DNA of 64,000 nt from Pseudofulvimonas gallinarii. Lineage in GTDB: Bacteria > Pseudomonadota > Gammaproteobacteria > Xanthomonadales > UBA2363. A program made the position numbers and the translations under genes. The stretch lies in the NCBI RefSeq assembly GCF_004343305.1, contig NZ_SMAF01000002.1, positions 1 to 64,000 on the forward strand, written 5' to 3'. The notes under the pieces are model-generated. The model saw nothing but the letters and a program-made list of their open reading frames with translations, was not told the origin of the DNA and did not search any database. Shown here piece by piece: positions 9,942 to 17,491 of the stretch. Each line of letters starts with the position of its first letter. Within the stretch, counting starts at the first letter, position 1.

Positions 9942-10361
9942 TCAGCCACGGTCGATGTGGCGACGGATCGCGCTCAACAGTTCGTCACGGGTGAATGGCT
10001 TGGTCAGATACTCGTCGGACCCCACAACCCGACCGCGCGCCTTGTCGAACAGGCCGTCCTTCGACGACAGCATGACCACCGGCGTCGACTTGTACAGCTG
10101 GTTGTTCTTGATCAGCGCGCAGGTCTGGTAGCCGTCCAGACGCGGCATCATGATGTCCACGAAAATGATGTTGGGCTGGTAGTCGGTGATCTTGGCCAGG
10201 GCTTCGAAGCCGTCGTTTGCCGTGATGACCTCACAACCCTCGTTCTTGAGCAGTGTCTCCGCCGACCGCCGGATCGTCCGGGAATCGTCGATGACCATGA
10301 CCTTCAAACCTGAAATGCTGCCGGTATTGTCCATACTTGCTGCTGCCGACCCCTGCTCCAC
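9942..10361 (-). CDS. pilG: Single-domain response regulator PilG
   Basis: A receiver-only protein of 139 residues (130 if the internal ATG at 10334 is used). Phospho-Asp lies in NIIFVDIMMPRLDGYQTCALIKNN, a block nearly invariant in PilG proteins, followed by MLSSKDGLFDKARGR and YLTKPF. GTG at 10361 is chosen because AGGGGG lies 7 nt upstream, while the ATG at 10334 has no comparable site. PilG promotes pilus extension in known systems. It is the first gene of the operon, divergent from gshB, with a TTGACA promoter upstream. Confidence 0.95.
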   Translation of the reverse strand: MEQGSAAASMDNTGSISGLKVMVIDDSRTIRRSAETLLKNEGCEVITANDGFEALAKITDYQPNIIFVDIMMPRLDGYQTCALIKNNQLYKSTPVVMLSSKDGLFDKARGRVVGSDEYLTKPFTRDELLSAIRRHIDRG

Positions 10362-10407
10362 GGTTGAACCCCCTGTCGATCACCGCATTTCCGCGACGAC
10401 ACGGGCT

Positions 10408-10436
10408 GTTTAATGGTCCGCGACACGTGCTGTCAA
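10408..10436 (-). promoter_or_regulatory. Probable sigma70 promoter of the pilGHIJ-chpA-chpC operon
   Basis: On the minus strand a perfect -35 hexamer TTGACA (10436-10431) is followed after 17 bp by TTAAAC (10413-10408), a weak -10. It lies about 47 bp upstream of the pilG start in the divergent pilG/gshB intergenic region. Confidence 0.5.
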
Positions 10437-10507
10437 GCAAACAACCGCAAACTGGGCGGATGGTATCCTCGCCGTCCGCCAGCACTGGCCTGGAAACCGA
10501 ACTGCCC

Positions 10508-11479
10508 ATGAGTCTAGCCGTCGCCGTGCTGATGGATCCCATCGGCGCCATCAAGCCCGCCAAGGACACCACCCTGGCCCTGCTGCTGGAAGCGCAGCGC
10601 CGCCGGCACCGCCTTTTCTATGTCGAGCACTCCGGCCTGGCCGCCGACGGTGCCCGCGCCCGGGCACGCATGGCACCGCTCACCGTCCGCGACGACCCGG
10701 CCGACTGGTTTTCCATCGGCACCCCGGAATGGCGCGACCTGGTGACCATGGACGTCCTGCTGCTGCGCAAGGACCCGCCGTTCGACAATGAATACCTGTA
10801 TGACACCCAGCTGGCCGAACTGGCGCAGCGCGAAGGCGTACTGGTCGTCAACGATCCGAAATCCCTGCGCGATGCCAACGAGAAGCTGTTCGCCCTGCAC
10901 TTCCCGCAGTGCTGCCCGCCGACCCTGGTTGCGCGCGACGCCGCCCTTTTGCGTGGTTTCGTCGAGCGCGAGGGCCGTGCGGTCCTGAAGCCCTTGGACG
11001 GCATGGGCGGCCGTGGCGTGTTCCAGGCCAACGCCGACGACCCCAACCTCAACGTCATCCTGGAAACCCTGACCAATGGCGGACGCACGCTGGCGATGGT
11101 GCAGCGCTACCTGCCCGAGATCGTCGACGGCGACAAGCGCATCCTGATGATCGACGGCGAGCCGGTGCCTTATGCCCTCGCGCGCATTCCGCAGGGCCAC
11201 GACTTCCGCGGCAACCTGGCGCGTGGTGGGCGCGGCGAAGCCCGCCCGCTGAGCGACCGCGACCGCTGGATCGCCTCGCAGGTCGGGCCGGAACTGCGCC
11301 GCCGTGGCCTGCTGTTCGTCGGCCTGGATGTGATCGGCGAGTGGCTGACGGAAGTCAACGTCACCAGTCCGACCGGCGTGCGCGAGCTCGACGCCCAGTG
11401 CGGCCTCAACGTGGCGGGGCTGCTGTGGGACGCGGTCGCCGCCCGGCTCGACGCCGGACGCGGCGCTCGGGCAACATGA
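10508..11479 (+). CDS. gshB: Glutathione synthetase
   Basis: A 323-residue ATP-grasp enzyme joining gamma-glutamylcysteine and glycine to make glutathione in the cytosol. Family blocks seen: VLMDPIGAIKPAKDTTLALLLEAQRRGH-like N-terminus, DVLLLRKDPPFDNEYLY, VLKPLDGMGGRGVF (ATP-grasp loop), RYLPEIVDGDKRILMIDGEP and ITEVNVTSPTG-like C-terminus. The ATG at 10508 starts the conserved N-terminus; the frame stays open upstream but without conservation. The position between pilG and a tonB gene is the arrangement seen in Pseudomonas and Xanthomonas. Confidence 0.96.
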   Translation: MSLAVAVLMDPIGAIKPAKDTTLALLLEAQRRRHRLFYVEHSGLAADGARARARMAPLTVRDDPADWFSIGTPEWRDLVTMDVLLLRKDPPFDNEYLYDTQLAELAQREGVLVVNDPKSLRDANEKLFALHFPQCCPPTLVARDAALLRGFVEREGRAVLKPLDGMGGRGVFQANADDPNLNVILETLTNGGRTLAMVQRYLPEIVDGDKRILMIDGEPVPYALARIPQGHDFRGNLARGGRGEARPLSDRDRWIASQVGPELRRRGLLFVGLDVIGEWLTEVNVTSPTGVRELDAQCGLNVAGLLWDAVAARLDAGRGARAT

Positions 11480-11528
11480 CCGGCTGCCGCAGCCCACACG
11501 TCCGTCTTTTCCCGGGTTCCGTCTTGCC

Positions 11529-12389
11529 ATGAACCGCGCCGATACCGGCAACGAACGCATTGTCCTCACCGTGGTCTTCTCGGCCCTGGTGCATGGTGCC
11601 GCGCTGCTCGGCATCGGCTTCGCGGCACCGACGCCGGTGCCGGCCATGCCCAGCCTCGACGTCATCCTTGTCGCATCGGCGACGCACGAGGCGCCGAAGG
11701 AGGCCCGTTACCTGGCGCAGGCGAACCAGGCCGGTGGCGGTGAGCTCGACCACGCCGAGCGACCGACGGCGCCCGTCAGTTCCGACATCCTGCACCCCGT
11801 TGACGGCAACTCGCCGTCGCCCCGGCCCGTGGGCGCCCCGCGCCAGCGCGAGGAAACCGCGTCGCCGCTGCTGGCCAGCCGCGCCCCCAGCAGGGACCTG
11901 ACCAGCCCGCAGGCGCCCGTCGAACGCGCGCAGCAGTCGTTGCCGGAAGCGGTGGACCTCAACGAGCTGCGCGAGGAGCAGGCGCGCCTGACCGCCGAAC
12001 GCGACATGGCGCACCAGAGCTATGCCGAGCGTCCACGCCGGAAGTTCATTTCCGGCCAGGCGCGCGAGTACGTATACGCGTCCTACATCCACTACCTCGA
12101 TACGCGCCTGCAGCGCATCGGCAACCTGAACTATCCCGAGGAAGCGCGGCGCCGGCAGATCCACGGCGACCTCATCCTGACCATCGGCATCAACCGCGAC
12201 GGCAGCCTGGCCAGCATCGACATCGTGAAATCCAGCGGCCATCGCGTCCTCGACGACGCCGCCGTGCAGATCGCGCGCATGTCGGCGCCCTACAACGCGA
12301 TCCCCAACGATCCGAACGAACGCGTGGACATCCTGCACGTCACGCGCACCTGGCAGTTCCTGCCCGGCAACACCCTGCGCCACCGCTGA
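11529..12389 (+). CDS. TonB-family energy transducer (TonB3-like)
   Basis: 286 residues: one N-terminal membrane anchor (about 11-32, VLTVVFSALVHGAALLGIGF), a long periplasmic Pro/Ala/Arg-rich linker, and a C-terminal TonB domain with YPEEARRRQIHGDLILTIGINRDGSL and the SSGHRVLDDAAVQIAR helix. TonB proteins pass proton-motive energy to the outer membrane. Its place between gshB and algH matches tonB3 of P. aeruginosa, reported to be needed for twitching motility and pilus assembly; a link to the adjacent Pil-Chp operon is an inference from that position. No exbB or exbD lies nearby. Confidence 0.88.
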   Translation: MNRADTGNERIVLTVVFSALVHGAALLGIGFAAPTPVPAMPSLDVILVASATHEAPKEARYLAQANQAGGGELDHAERPTAPVSSDILHPVDGNSPSPRPVGAPRQREETASPLLASRAPSRDLTSPQAPVERAQQSLPEAVDLNELREEQARLTAERDMAHQSYAERPRRKFISGQAREYVYASYIHYLDTRLQRIGNLNYPEEARRRQIHGDLILTIGINRDGSLASIDIVKSSGHRVLDDAAVQIARMSAPYNAIPNDPNERVDILHVTRTWQFLPGNTLRHR

Positions 12390-12440
12390 ATCGCGCTGTC
12401 CGGCTGCGGCGCTTCCGGCGCCGCCTGCCCCCGCATCGCC

Positions 12441-12446
12441 TACAAT
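12441..12446 (+). promoter_or_regulatory. -10 element TACAAT just before algH (possible leaderless start)
   Basis: TACAAT ends 6 bp before the algH ATG, so transcription would start at or next to the start codon. No Shine-Dalgarno sequence is present before this ATG and no good -35 hexamer is visible. Confidence 0.4.
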
Positions 12447-12452
12447 GCCGCC

Positions 12453-13022
12453 ATGTCCGAGGACGGCACCCACCTGACCAACCAGCTGCTGATCGCGATG
12501 CCGGCGCTGGATGATCCGCATTTCGCACGCACCGTGGCCTACGTGTGCCAGCACGATGCCGACGGCGCCATGGCGGTGGTCATCAACCGGACCGCCTCGT
12601 TTTCGCTTGGCGAGATCGTCTCCGAGCTGGAACTGGACACCGCGCCGGGCACGCTCGGCGACAGGCCGGTGCTGCTGGGCGGGCCGGTAAGCGTCGAGCG
12701 TGGTTTCGTCCTGCACAGCGTCGACGGACGCAACTGGGATTCCAGCATCCAGCCGGCCGCGGACCTGATGCTGACGACCTCACGCGACATCCTCGCCGCC
12801 ATTGCGCTGGGCCAGGCGCCTCCGCGCTTCCTGTTCGCCCTGGGCTATGCCGGCTGGGCGGCCGGCCAGCTGGAACAGGAGCTGCGCGAGAACGCCTGGC
12901 TGACCGCGCCGGCCGACCGCGCCCTGCTTTTCGACGTGCCGCCCGAGCAGCGCTGGCACGCGGCGGCGGCGTCGATCGGTGTCGATCCCTCCCGGCTGAC
13001 CAGCTATGGCGGGCGCGCCTGA
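12453..13022 (+). CDS. algH: YqgE/AlgH family protein (DUF179)
   Basis: A 189-residue UPF0301/DUF179 protein: LTNQLLIAMPALDDPHFARTVAYVCQHDADGAMAVVINR at the N-terminus, the LLGGPVSVERGFVLH block, and FALGYAGWAAGQLEQELRENAWL near the end, all diagnostic. Its biochemical role is not settled; it is named AlgH in Pseudomonas from a proposed role in alginate regulation. It lies 3 bp before ruvX, the usual coupling in gammaproteobacteria. Confidence 0.94.
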   Translation: MSEDGTHLTNQLLIAMPALDDPHFARTVAYVCQHDADGAMAVVINRTASFSLGEIVSELELDTAPGTLGDRPVLLGGPVSVERGFVLHSVDGRNWDSSIQPAADLMLTTSRDILAAIALGQAPPRFLFALGYAGWAAGQLEQELRENAWLTAPADRALLFDVPPEQRWHAAAASIGVDPSRLTSYGGRA

Positions 13023-13025
13023 GCG

Positions 13026-13493
13026 ATGAACGAAGGGCCTTTTCCCGTGGCGGAATCGGTGCTGGCCTTCGACGTCGGCAGCCGTCGCATCGGCGTCGCG
13101 GTGGGCCAGCGCCTGACCGGTGACGGCCGCCCGCTGACCGTCGTCAACGCCGATTCGCACGCGCGCGCACTGGCGGCGATTGCGCCGCTCATTGAACAGT
13201 GGCGTCCGCAGGCGTTGCTTGTCGGCCGTCCGCTGACGCTCGACGGCAAAGAACAGCCGGCCAGCGAACGCGCGCGCGGCCTCGCCCGCGCGATGCAGCG
13301 CCATTTCGGCCTGCCGGTGATCGAGGTGGACGAGCGCTCGACCTCGCAGCTGGCGGCACGCCGTTTCGCCGAGGCCCGTCGCGACGGCCGCCGGCGACGC
13401 AGCGATGCCGACCTGCTCGACGCCGATGCCGCCGCCATCCTCATCGACCGCTACTACGACGCCCCCGGGAACCACCTGCCCTGCCCGCCATGA
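13026..13493 (+). CDS. ruvX: Putative pre-16S rRNA nuclease YqgF/RuvX
   Basis: 155 residues of the RNase H-like YqgF family: VLAFDVGSRRIGVAVGQ (first catalytic Asp), LLVGRPLTLDGKEQPAS, VIEVDERSTSQLAARRF (acidic residue) and LDADAAAILIDRYY (final Asp). The family matures the 5' end of 16S rRNA. The stop overlaps the pyrB start as ATGA, so the two are translationally coupled. The usual pyrR gene found next to these genes in Pseudomonas is missing here. Confidence 0.94.
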   Translation: MNEGPFPVAESVLAFDVGSRRIGVAVGQRLTGDGRPLTVVNADSHARALAAIAPLIEQWRPQALLVGRPLTLDGKEQPASERARGLARAMQRHFGLPVIEVDERSTSQLAARRFAEARRDGRRRRSDADLLDADAAAILIDRYYDAPGNHLPCPP

Positions 13494-14416
13494 CCGACCT
13501 GCGGCAACTCACCGATATCGACGTCCTCGACCGCGCCGGCGCGCTGGCGCTGCTCGACCGGGCCGATGCCCTGCACGGGCACGCCACCGCGCGCGCGCCG
13601 GCACTGGACCGCCTTGCCGGCAGAACCGTGGTCAACCTGTTCTTCGAGAACTCGACGCGCACGCGCACTTCGTTCTCGCTGGCGGCGCGGCGGCTGGGCG
13701 CGGAGGTCATCGACTTCAACGCCCACACCTCGTCCACCGCGAAAGGGGAAAGCCTGGTCGACACCTGGCGGACGCTGGATGCCATGGGCTGCCATGCCTA
13801 CGTGATCCGCCATGGCAGCGACGATGCCGTGGCGGAACTGGCGAAGGTCGCCGGTCCCGAAGTCGCGATCGTCAATGCCGGCAGCGGCGCCAGTGCGCAT
13901 CCCACGCAGGCGCTGCTCGACGCCATGACCATCCGCCACCACAAGGGCGACTGGTCCGGGCTGCGCGTGCTGATCGTCGGTGACATCCGGCATTCGCGGG
14001 TGGCGCGGTCCAACATCAAGCTGCTGCGCCTGCTCGGCGTCGGCGAGCTGCGTACCGCGGCACCGCCCTCGCTGCGTGCCGCCGACCTTTCCGATCCGGA
14101 CATTGTCCACTTCGATGCCTTGGGCCCGGCGCTGGAAGGCTGCGACGTCGTGATGACGCTCCGCCTGCAGAAGGAACGCATGCAGGGCGCCAACATTCCC
14201 GATGGCGAACACTATTTCCGCCAATGGGGATTGACGCCGGAGCGGCTCGCGCTGGCGAAACCGGACGCGATCGTCATGCACCCTGGCCCCATGAACCGCG
14301 GCACCGAGATCGACGGGGCGGTCGCCGACGGACCGCAATCGGTGATCCTCGAACAGGTCGGCAATGGCGTCGCCATCCGCATGGCGGTCCTGGAAACCGT
14401 ACTCGGCGCCGCCTGA
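13490..14416 (+). CDS. pyrB: Aspartate carbamoyltransferase catalytic subunit
   Basis: 308 residues; catalyses carbamoyl phosphate plus aspartate to carbamoyl aspartate, the committed step of pyrimidine synthesis. Seen: carbamoyl-phosphate loop FFENSTRTRTSFSLAARRLG (about residues 48-67), SSTAKGESLVDTWRTL, the HPTQALLDAMTI block and HPGPMNRGTEID. The start at 13490 overlaps the ruvX stop (ATGA). No pyrI or dihydroorotase-like pyrC' follows; the next gene is convergent after 3 bp. Confidence 0.96.
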   Translation: MTDLRQLTDIDVLDRAGALALLDRADALHGHATARAPALDRLAGRTVVNLFFENSTRTRTSFSLAARRLGAEVIDFNAHTSSTAKGESLVDTWRTLDAMGCHAYVIRHGSDDAVAELAKVAGPEVAIVNAGSGASAHPTQALLDAMTIRHHKGDWSGLRVLIVGDIRHSRVARSNIKLLRLLGVGELRTAAPPSLRAADLSDPDIVHFDALGPALEGCDVVMTLRLQKERMQGANIPDGEHYFRQWGLTPERLALAKPDAIVMHPGPMNRGTEIDGAVADGPQSVILEQVGNGVAIRMAVLETVLGAA

Positions 14417-14419
14417 GCC

Positions 14420-14893
14420 TTATTCCGGCGGCAGCAGTTCCATCGCCATCACCAAGGCGTCTTCGCGGCCGTCGTGGGTAGGGTAGTAGTTCGGCCGCCG
14501 GGTAATCAGGTGGAACCCGGTGTCGTGATACAGCGCCACCGCTTCGGCATTGCTGGGCCGCACTTCGAGGAACACGCGTTCGGCCGAGGCTTCGCGCGCA
14601 TCCTGCAGCAGGCGCTGCAGCAGCAGCCGCCCAAGTCCGAGGCGCCGCGCCGAAGCGGCGACGCACAGGTTCAGGACGTGCGCCTCGCCGGCACCCATCG
14701 ACAGCAGGCCGTAGCCACACGGCACGCCCTGGCGTTCCGCCACCCAGGCGTTGTAGCCGCAGCGCAGGCAGTCCTCGAAGATCCCGCGTGTCCACGGGAA
14801 GGGATAGGACGCCAGCTCGATCGCCAGCACCGCGTCGAGGTCTTCCGGCCGCATGGGCCGCAGGCTTGGAGCATCGGCGAGCGCGGCGACCAT
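14420..14893 (-). CDS. rimI: Ribosomal protein S18-alanine N-acetyltransferase
   Basis: A 157-residue GNAT enzyme: LRPMRPEDLDAVLAIELASYPFPWTRGIFEDCL at the N-terminus and the acetyl-CoA loop VAASARRLGLGRLLLQRLL, then FLEVRPSNAEAVALYHDTGF. RimI acetylates the N-terminal Ala of S18. The start at 14893 comes one base after the stop of the upstream holD-like gene, reproducing the holD-rimI pairing known from Escherichia coli. Confidence 0.93.
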   Translation of the reverse strand: MVAALADAPSLRPMRPEDLDAVLAIELASYPFPWTRGIFEDCLRCGYNAWVAERQGVPCGYGLLSMGAGEAHVLNLCVAASARRLGLGRLLLQRLLQDAREASAERVFLEVRPSNAEAVALYHDTGFHLITRRPNYYPTHDGREDALVMAMELLPPE

Positions 14894-14894
14894 G

Positions 14895-15299
14895 TCATTG
14901 CATCCGCTTCGATGCGAAGGACTTGAGTGCGGTCCACAATGCGCGCTTGCCGGCCGGCGTCGACCATTCGCTGCTCGGCGGCAAGGACACGACATGGGCG
15001 CCCGGCGCTGCCGCCCACTCGACGTCGTCACCGTCGAGTCGCAGCCACTGCAGCACCTGGCGCCAGATCGTCGCCGCCACCCCATCGCGCGGCAGGGCAA
15101 CGCCGACATCCGGCACGTGGACCGAAAGCGCCCGCTGCACCGGCAAGGGCCCGACGACGCCAGCCTGCTCAACCGCGACGACCGCAGCAGGCGCCGTCGT
15201 GCTGACCGTCACCGTGACCGCTGCCGGCGACGGCACCGCACGCAGGCGATAGCGGACCAGGCCCAGCTCGCCCAGGATCCGGGCGCGACGCGGATTCAT
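14895..15299 (-). CDS. holD: Probable DNA polymerase III psi subunit (HolD-like)
   Basis: A 134-residue small protein, poorly conserved. Three hints identify it as psi of the clamp-loader complex: the N-terminus RILGELGLVRYRLR resembles the LGITQWSLR block of E. coli HolD; the C-terminus TPAGKRALWTALKSF resembles its TARAALWQQI block; and it lies directly before rimI, as in E. coli. The length is close to the 137 residues of E. coli psi. It overlaps the pssA stop (ATGA). HolD links clamp loader and SSB through the chi subunit. Identity is inferred from motif and context, not from strong similarity. Confidence 0.65.
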   Translation of the reverse strand: MNPRRARILGELGLVRYRLRAVPSPAAVTVTVSTTAPAAVVAVEQAGVVGPLPVQRALSVHVPDVGVALPRDGVAATIWRQVLQWLRLDGDDVEWAAAPGAHVVSLPPSSEWSTPAGKRALWTALKSFASKRMQ

Positions 15300-16069
15300 C
15301 CCTCCGGCTCCGTCGGCGCCGGCTGATGGCGCGCCGCTTCACGCAGTTGACGACGGTTGCGCAGTCCCCACAGCGTGTAGATCGGCCCTGAGGCCGTGTA
15401 GACCAGCAGCAGGAGCAACAGGTGGCGTGGCAGGTCGATGGCGAGCAGCACGAACAGGCCGAGCAGCACCAGCGCCCAGAAGAACGGCACGCGGTCGTTC
15501 ACCTTCAGCGTCTTGAAGCTGTAGTAACGGAAATTGCTGACCATCAGCAGGGCCGCGACCGTGGCCACGCCCAGCGACACCCAGGCGACATCGGCGCCGG
15601 CCAGGCCGAACTCGCGGCAGGTCCAGACATAGCTGACCACCAGGCCGGCGGCGGCCGGACTGGCCAGCCCCTGGAAGAAGCGCTTGTCGGCCACGCCGAT
15701 CTGGGTGTTGAAGCGCGCCAGGCGCAGGGCGGCGCAGGCCGCATACAGGAACGCGGCGGCGAACCCGAGCTTGGCGACGATGCCGCCGTAGTCGCGCAGG
15801 GACGACAGCGACCAGGTGTAGATCAGCAGCGCCGGGGCCAGGCCGAAACTGACCAGGTCGGACAGCGAGTCGTACTGGCTGCCGAACTCCGACTGGGTAT
15901 TGGTCAGGCGCGCGATGCGCCCGTCCAGCCCGTCCAGCAGGCCGGCGACCATGATGGCGATCGCGGCGACCACGGGTCGGCCGTGGACGGCGGAAATAAT
16001 GGCGTAGAAGCCCGCGAACAGGCCGCCGGTGGTGAACAGATTGGGGAGGAGATAGACGCCGCGTCGCAT
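15296..16069 (-). CDS. pssA: CDP-diacylglycerol--serine O-phosphatidyltransferase
   Basis: 257 residues, membrane-bound. The CDP-alcohol phosphotransferase signature DGLDGRIARLTNTQSEFGSQYDSLSD (D-G-x2-A-R-x8-G-x3-D-x3-D type) is at about residues 45-70, with some seven hydrophobic segments after it and MRRGVYLLPNLFTTGGLFAGFYAI at the start. It makes phosphatidylserine, precursor of phosphatidylethanolamine, at the inner membrane; this is the integral type II enzyme, unlike the E. coli enzyme. First gene of a three-gene unit with holD and rimI. Confidence 0.94.
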   Translation of the reverse strand: MRRGVYLLPNLFTTGGLFAGFYAIISAVHGRPVVAAIAIMVAGLLDGLDGRIARLTNTQSEFGSQYDSLSDLVSFGLAPALLIYTWSLSSLRDYGGIVAKLGFAAAFLYAACAALRLARFNTQIGVADKRFFQGLASPAAAGLVVSYVWTCREFGLAGADVAWVSLGVATVAALLMVSNFRYYSFKTLKVNDRVPFFWALVLLGLFVLLAIDLPRHLLLLLLVYTASGPIYTLWGLRNRRQLREAARHQPAPTEPEG

Positions 16070-16275
16070 TCAGGCCTGGCCGACAAGGGCCGGTGTGGCG
16101 CGCCGGAAATGGCACGGTGGCAGTGTACCCCGGATACCTGCCGCGGGCAGCGCCGCCACGGCCCGGCAGGGGCGGACGACCCCATCCCGACCGCCGCTGC
16201 CCCGGCCTTCGCGGGAAGTTGGCCTGACACGGCGATTTGCGCCATGCTATGGGCAGAACCAGGGGGAATACCAAC

Positions 16276-16692
16276 ATGCTCTACCGCAGTCTTGCCGTCC
16301 TGATCGCCATCGGCTTGTGTTCGCCCGTCGCCGCCCAGCAGGTCTACAAGTGGGTGGACGAGGACGGCACCGTCCATTTCACCGATTCTCCGCCCGACGA
16401 AAAGGTCAAGGCCGAGCGCGTCGTCCTGCGTGGCAACGTCTCCTCGACGATCACCGAAGTCGAACAGCGCGGCATGAGCCGCGACGAGATCGACCTGCTG
16501 TATACGCCGGAACAGCGCCAGAACGCCTGTGAGCAGGCGCGCGCCAACCGCACCACGCTGCGCAACATGCCGGTGGTGATGAAGGACAAGGACGGCGACG
16601 GCACGCCGGAAGAACTCACCGACGACGAGAAGGCCGCCGAGATCGAGCGCGCCGACGCACAGATCGCCCTGCTCTGCGTCGATCCGGACTGA
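16276..16692 (+). CDS. Secreted DUF4124-domain protein
   Basis: 138 residues. A signal peptide (MLYRSLAVLIAIGLCSPVAAQQ) is followed directly by the DUF4124 motif VYKWVDEDGTVHFTDSPP, a short periplasmic domain of unknown function common in Xanthomonadales and Pseudomonas. The rest is charged. AGGGGGAA lies about 7 nt before the ATG. A strong terminator follows the gene, so it is probably monocistronic. Confidence 0.88.
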   Translation: MLYRSLAVLIAIGLCSPVAAQQVYKWVDEDGTVHFTDSPPDEKVKAERVVLRGNVSSTITEVEQRGMSRDEIDLLYTPEQRQNACEQARANRTTLRNMPVVMKDKDGDGTPEELTDDEKAAEIERADAQIALLCVDPD

Positions 16693-16745
16693 ACCGGCCT
16701 CGGATGGCCGGGATCCTTGACCGGCCTCCTTGACCGGCCACTGCG

Positions 16746-16770
16746 GGCCCGGCTGTCGCCGGGCCTTTTT
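16746..16770 (+). terminator. Rho-independent terminator after the DUF4124 gene
   Basis: An 8-bp GC stem (GGCCCGGC / GCCGGGCC) with loop TGTC is followed directly by TTTTT at 16766-16770. It lies 54 bp past the stop. Confidence 0.9.
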
Positions 16771-16816
16771 GCCGCCCTGACCGCAGCCGCGGTCATCGCG
16801 AACAGGAGCGTCGCCC

Positions 16817-17488
16817 ATGATCACCGTCCATCACCTCAACCATTCGCGTTCGCAGCGGGTGCTGTGGCTGCTGGAGGAGCTGGGCCTGACGTACGAGCTG
16901 GTGCGCTACGAACGCGACCCGAAGACGATGCTGGCGCCGCCCGAGCTTAAGGCCGTGCATCCACTGGGGAAGGCGCCGGTCGTCGTTGATGGCGACGCGG
17001 TCCTCGCCGAGTCCGGCGCGATCATCGAACACCTCGCCGAACGCTACGACCGAGACCACGACCTGTCGGCCCCGGCAGCAGGGCCGCAGCGCGACCGTGA
17101 GCGCTACTGGCTGCATTACGCGGAAGGATCACTGATGCCGCCGCTGCTGCTCAGCCTGGTGGTTTCACGCATCCGCAACGCCAGGGCACCGTTTTTCGTG
17201 CGCCCGATCGCGCGCCGCATCGCCGACAAGGTCGACGCCGGATTCGTGCAACCGCAACTTTCCACGCACCTGGGGTTCCTGGAAGCCGAGCTGGGCCGCG
17301 CGGAATGGTTCGCCGGTGACCGGATGACCATCGCCGACATCCAGATGAGCTTTCCTGTCCAGGCCGCCCGTGCGCGCCTTGGCCTGGAACGATACCCGCG
17401 CCTGCAGGCCTTCCTGCAAAGGATCGAGGCGCGTCCGGCCTACCGGCGTGCGCTGGAGCGCGGCGGTCCCTTCGACCTGCTGAGCTGA
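16817..17488 (+). CDS. Glutathione S-transferase family protein
   Basis: 223 residues. Thioredoxin-like N-terminal domain with VHHLNHSRSQRVLWLLEELGLTYEL, KAVHPLGKAPVVVDGD (cis-Pro) and LAESGAIIEHLAERY, then an all-helical C-terminal domain with WFAGDRMTIADIQMSFPV (the N-capping/DxxA-like motif). Such enzymes conjugate or reduce electrophiles with glutathione in the cytosol; the substrate is unknown. Converges on pgi after 3 bp. Confidence 0.93.
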   Translation: MITVHHLNHSRSQRVLWLLEELGLTYELVRYERDPKTMLAPPELKAVHPLGKAPVVVDGDAVLAESGAIIEHLAERYDRDHDLSAPAAGPQRDRERYWLHYAEGSLMPPLLLSLVVSRIRNARAPFFVRPIARRIADKVDAGFVQPQLSTHLGFLEAELGRAEWFAGDRMTIADIQMSFPVQAARARLGLERYPRLQAFLQRIEARPAYRRALERGGPFDLLS

Positions 17489-17491
17489 GGC

